Assembly: GCA_947167535.1 (NCBI GenBank)
Contig: CAMVIL010000092.1
Location: 1-5,983 of the forward strand
DNA from: an uncultured Ruminococcus sp.
Lineage (GTDB): Bacteria > Bacillota > Clostridia > Oscillospirales > Ruminococcaceae
Length of the DNA: 5,983 nt
Direction: 5' to 3'
The notes under the pieces are model-generated. The model saw only the letters and a list, made by a program, of their open reading frames with translations, did no database searches and was not told the DNA's origin. Made by a program: the position numbers and the translations under genes. Below are positions 5,133 through 5,983 of this stretch, piece after piece. How positions within the stretch are numbered: position 1 is the stretch's first letter; each line of letters opens with the position of its first letter.

Positions 5133-5167
5133 GGGGACGCTCTCGGGCGTCCCCTCTGTGTTGTATT
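5133..5167 (+). terminator. GC-rich hairpin after the kinase gene, possible terminator
   Basis: GGGGACGC (5133-5140) pairs with GCGTCCCC (5147-5154) through eight base pairs around a six-base loop. The tail, TCTGTGTTGTATT, is rich in T but broken by G and C. Termination may therefore be partial, letting some transcripts continue into the sirtuin gene, for which no separate promoter is clear. Confidence 0.6.
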
Positions 5168-5179
5168 GGAGTGATAAGT

Positions 5180-5983
5180 ATGAACAACATTCCGCCGTTA
5201 CCAAGGGTAAGCGACGAGGAACAGAAGGAGTACGAGCATATGAAGTATGAAAACAGCATTACAGAGCTCAGAGAGGCTATGAAAAAAGCCCGCAAGATAG
5301 TATTCTTCGGCGGGGCAGGAGTTTCCACCGAAAGCGGCATACCCGATTTCCGTTCTGCCGACGGCATATACAACCAGAGCTACGGCAGGATCGTATCTCC
5401 CGAGGTGATAATCAGCCGGAGCTTCTTCGACGAGCACCCCGAGGATTTTTACAGCTTCTACCGCGACAAGCTTCTATATCTTGACGCCAAGCCGAACATC
5501 TCCCACATACGTCTCGCGGAGTATGAAAAGGCGGGCAAGGACATTTCCATCGTGACGCAGAACATCGACGGTCTGCACCAGCTGGCTGGCAGCAGCAAGG
5601 TATACGAGCTGCACGGCTCGGTGCTGCGCAACTACTGCATGAAGTGCGGCAAGAGCTACACTGTAGAGCAGGTAGCCGACCCCGCTTCTCCCGTACCGCG
5701 CTGCGAGTGCGGCGGCATGATAAAGCCCGACGTGGTGCTTTACGAGGAGCGCCTTGACGACGGAGTCATCTACGCGGCGGTCGAGGAGATATCAAACTGC
5801 GACCTGCTGATAATCGCGGGAACTTCGCTTATCGTATACCCTGCGGCGGGTCTGGTAAACTATTTCAAGGGCGACACCACGGCGCTGATAAACTTAAGCG
5901 CCACAGACAAGGACGACCGCGCCGACATAGTTATCCACGAGAAGCTGGGTACGGTGCTGAGCGCTATCAAGCCCGAGGAGATA
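5180..5983 (+). CDS. Sirtuin, NAD-dependent protein deacylase, 3' end beyond window
   Basis: The Sir2 family removes acetyl or other acyl groups from protein lysines, consuming NAD+ and yielding O-acyl-ADP-ribose and nicotinamide. The 268 visible codons contain the NAD signature GGAGVSTESGIPDFRS (44-59), TQNIDGLHQLAG (126-137) and the catalytic histidine H145 in ELHGS. The structural zinc site is C153/C156 (YCMKCGK) with C175/C177 (CECGG), and GTSLIVYPAAGL (214-225) follows. The catalytic core is essentially complete, and only a short tail should be missing. Two starts are plausible. ATG at 5180 has GGAG eight bases upstream. ATG at 5240 (residue 21) has a stronger AAGGAG nine bases upstream and gives the usual sirtuin N-terminus of about 24 residues before the GAG motif. 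The residues between them have coding-like codon use. The common symbols are cobB or sir2 (npdA); substrates cannot be read from the sequence. Confidence 0.95.
   Translation, partial: MNNIPPLPRVSDEEQKEYEHMKYENSITELREAMKKARKIVFFGGAGVSTESGIPDFRSADGIYNQSYGRIVSPEVIISRSFFDEHPEDFYSFYRDKLLYLDAKPNISHIRLAEYEKAGKDISIVTQNIDGLHQLAGSSKVYELHGSVLRNYCMKCGKSYTVEQVADPASPVPRCECGGMIKPDVVLYEERLDDGVIYAAVEEISNCDLLIIAGTSLIVYPAAGLVNYFKGDTTALINLSATDKDDRADIVIHEKLGTVLSAIKPEEI

Noticed and set aside
1..5983. CRISPR array, insertion sequence, tRNA, rRNA or phage genes
   Set aside because: No regularly spaced repeats, transposase motifs, terminal inverted repeats, cloverleaf-like segments or phage proteins were seen on either strand.

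Overview
The window looks like chromosome of a low-to-mid GC anaerobic Firmicute, most likely a Ruminococcus-like member of the Oscillospiraceae. The evidence is AT-rich intergenic DNA, strong GGAGG-type ribosome binding sites, Gram-positive style promoters (TTGACA, 17 bp, TATAAT), and the protein types seen. The genus is inferred, not demonstrated.

Layout. The left half (1-2709) is mostly on the minus strand. A prephenate dehydrogenase gene (tyrA) runs off the left edge. Next comes a roughly 400-base interval holding a plus-strand promoter and a short structured transcription unit with two hairpin terminators. Then follow a small gene for a stand-alone glycyl-radical (NrdD C-terminal) domain protein, and a cysteine desulfurase gene (iscS/nifS type). 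The right half (2871-5983) is on the plus strand: a hypothetical protein with two C-terminal zinc ribbons, an FGGY-family rhamnulokinase-like kinase, and a sirtuin (NAD-dependent protein deacylase) cut off by the right edge. iscS and the zinc-ribbon gene are divergently transcribed from a shared AT-rich region (2710-2982) that also holds overlapping palindromes.

Five promoters with an exact 17-bp spacer are visible, for tyrA, the small RNA, the NrdD-like gene, iscS and the zinc-ribbon gene. The kinase gene has no clear promoter and probably shares the zinc-ribbon transcript. The sirtuin gene follows a GC-rich hairpin and may be reached by read-through.

The most interesting spot is 1011-1486. 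The 90-residue protein carries the RRxxGYL...FN..K..EV..RVKH signature that ends class III anaerobic ribonucleotide reductase, but has no catalytic barrel and no zinc-binding cysteine pairs. Its promoter spacer holds a strong match to the NrdR operator consensus, with a half-site 31 bp upstream and another full-length match further up. Together these suggest an NrdR-regulated spare-part or accessory subunit of anaerobic ribonucleotide reduction, analogous to GrcA/YfiD for pyruvate formate-lyase. The genes otherwise appear to be independent housekeeping functions (tyrosine synthesis, sulfur transfer, sugar phosphorylation, protein deacylation) rather than one pathway.
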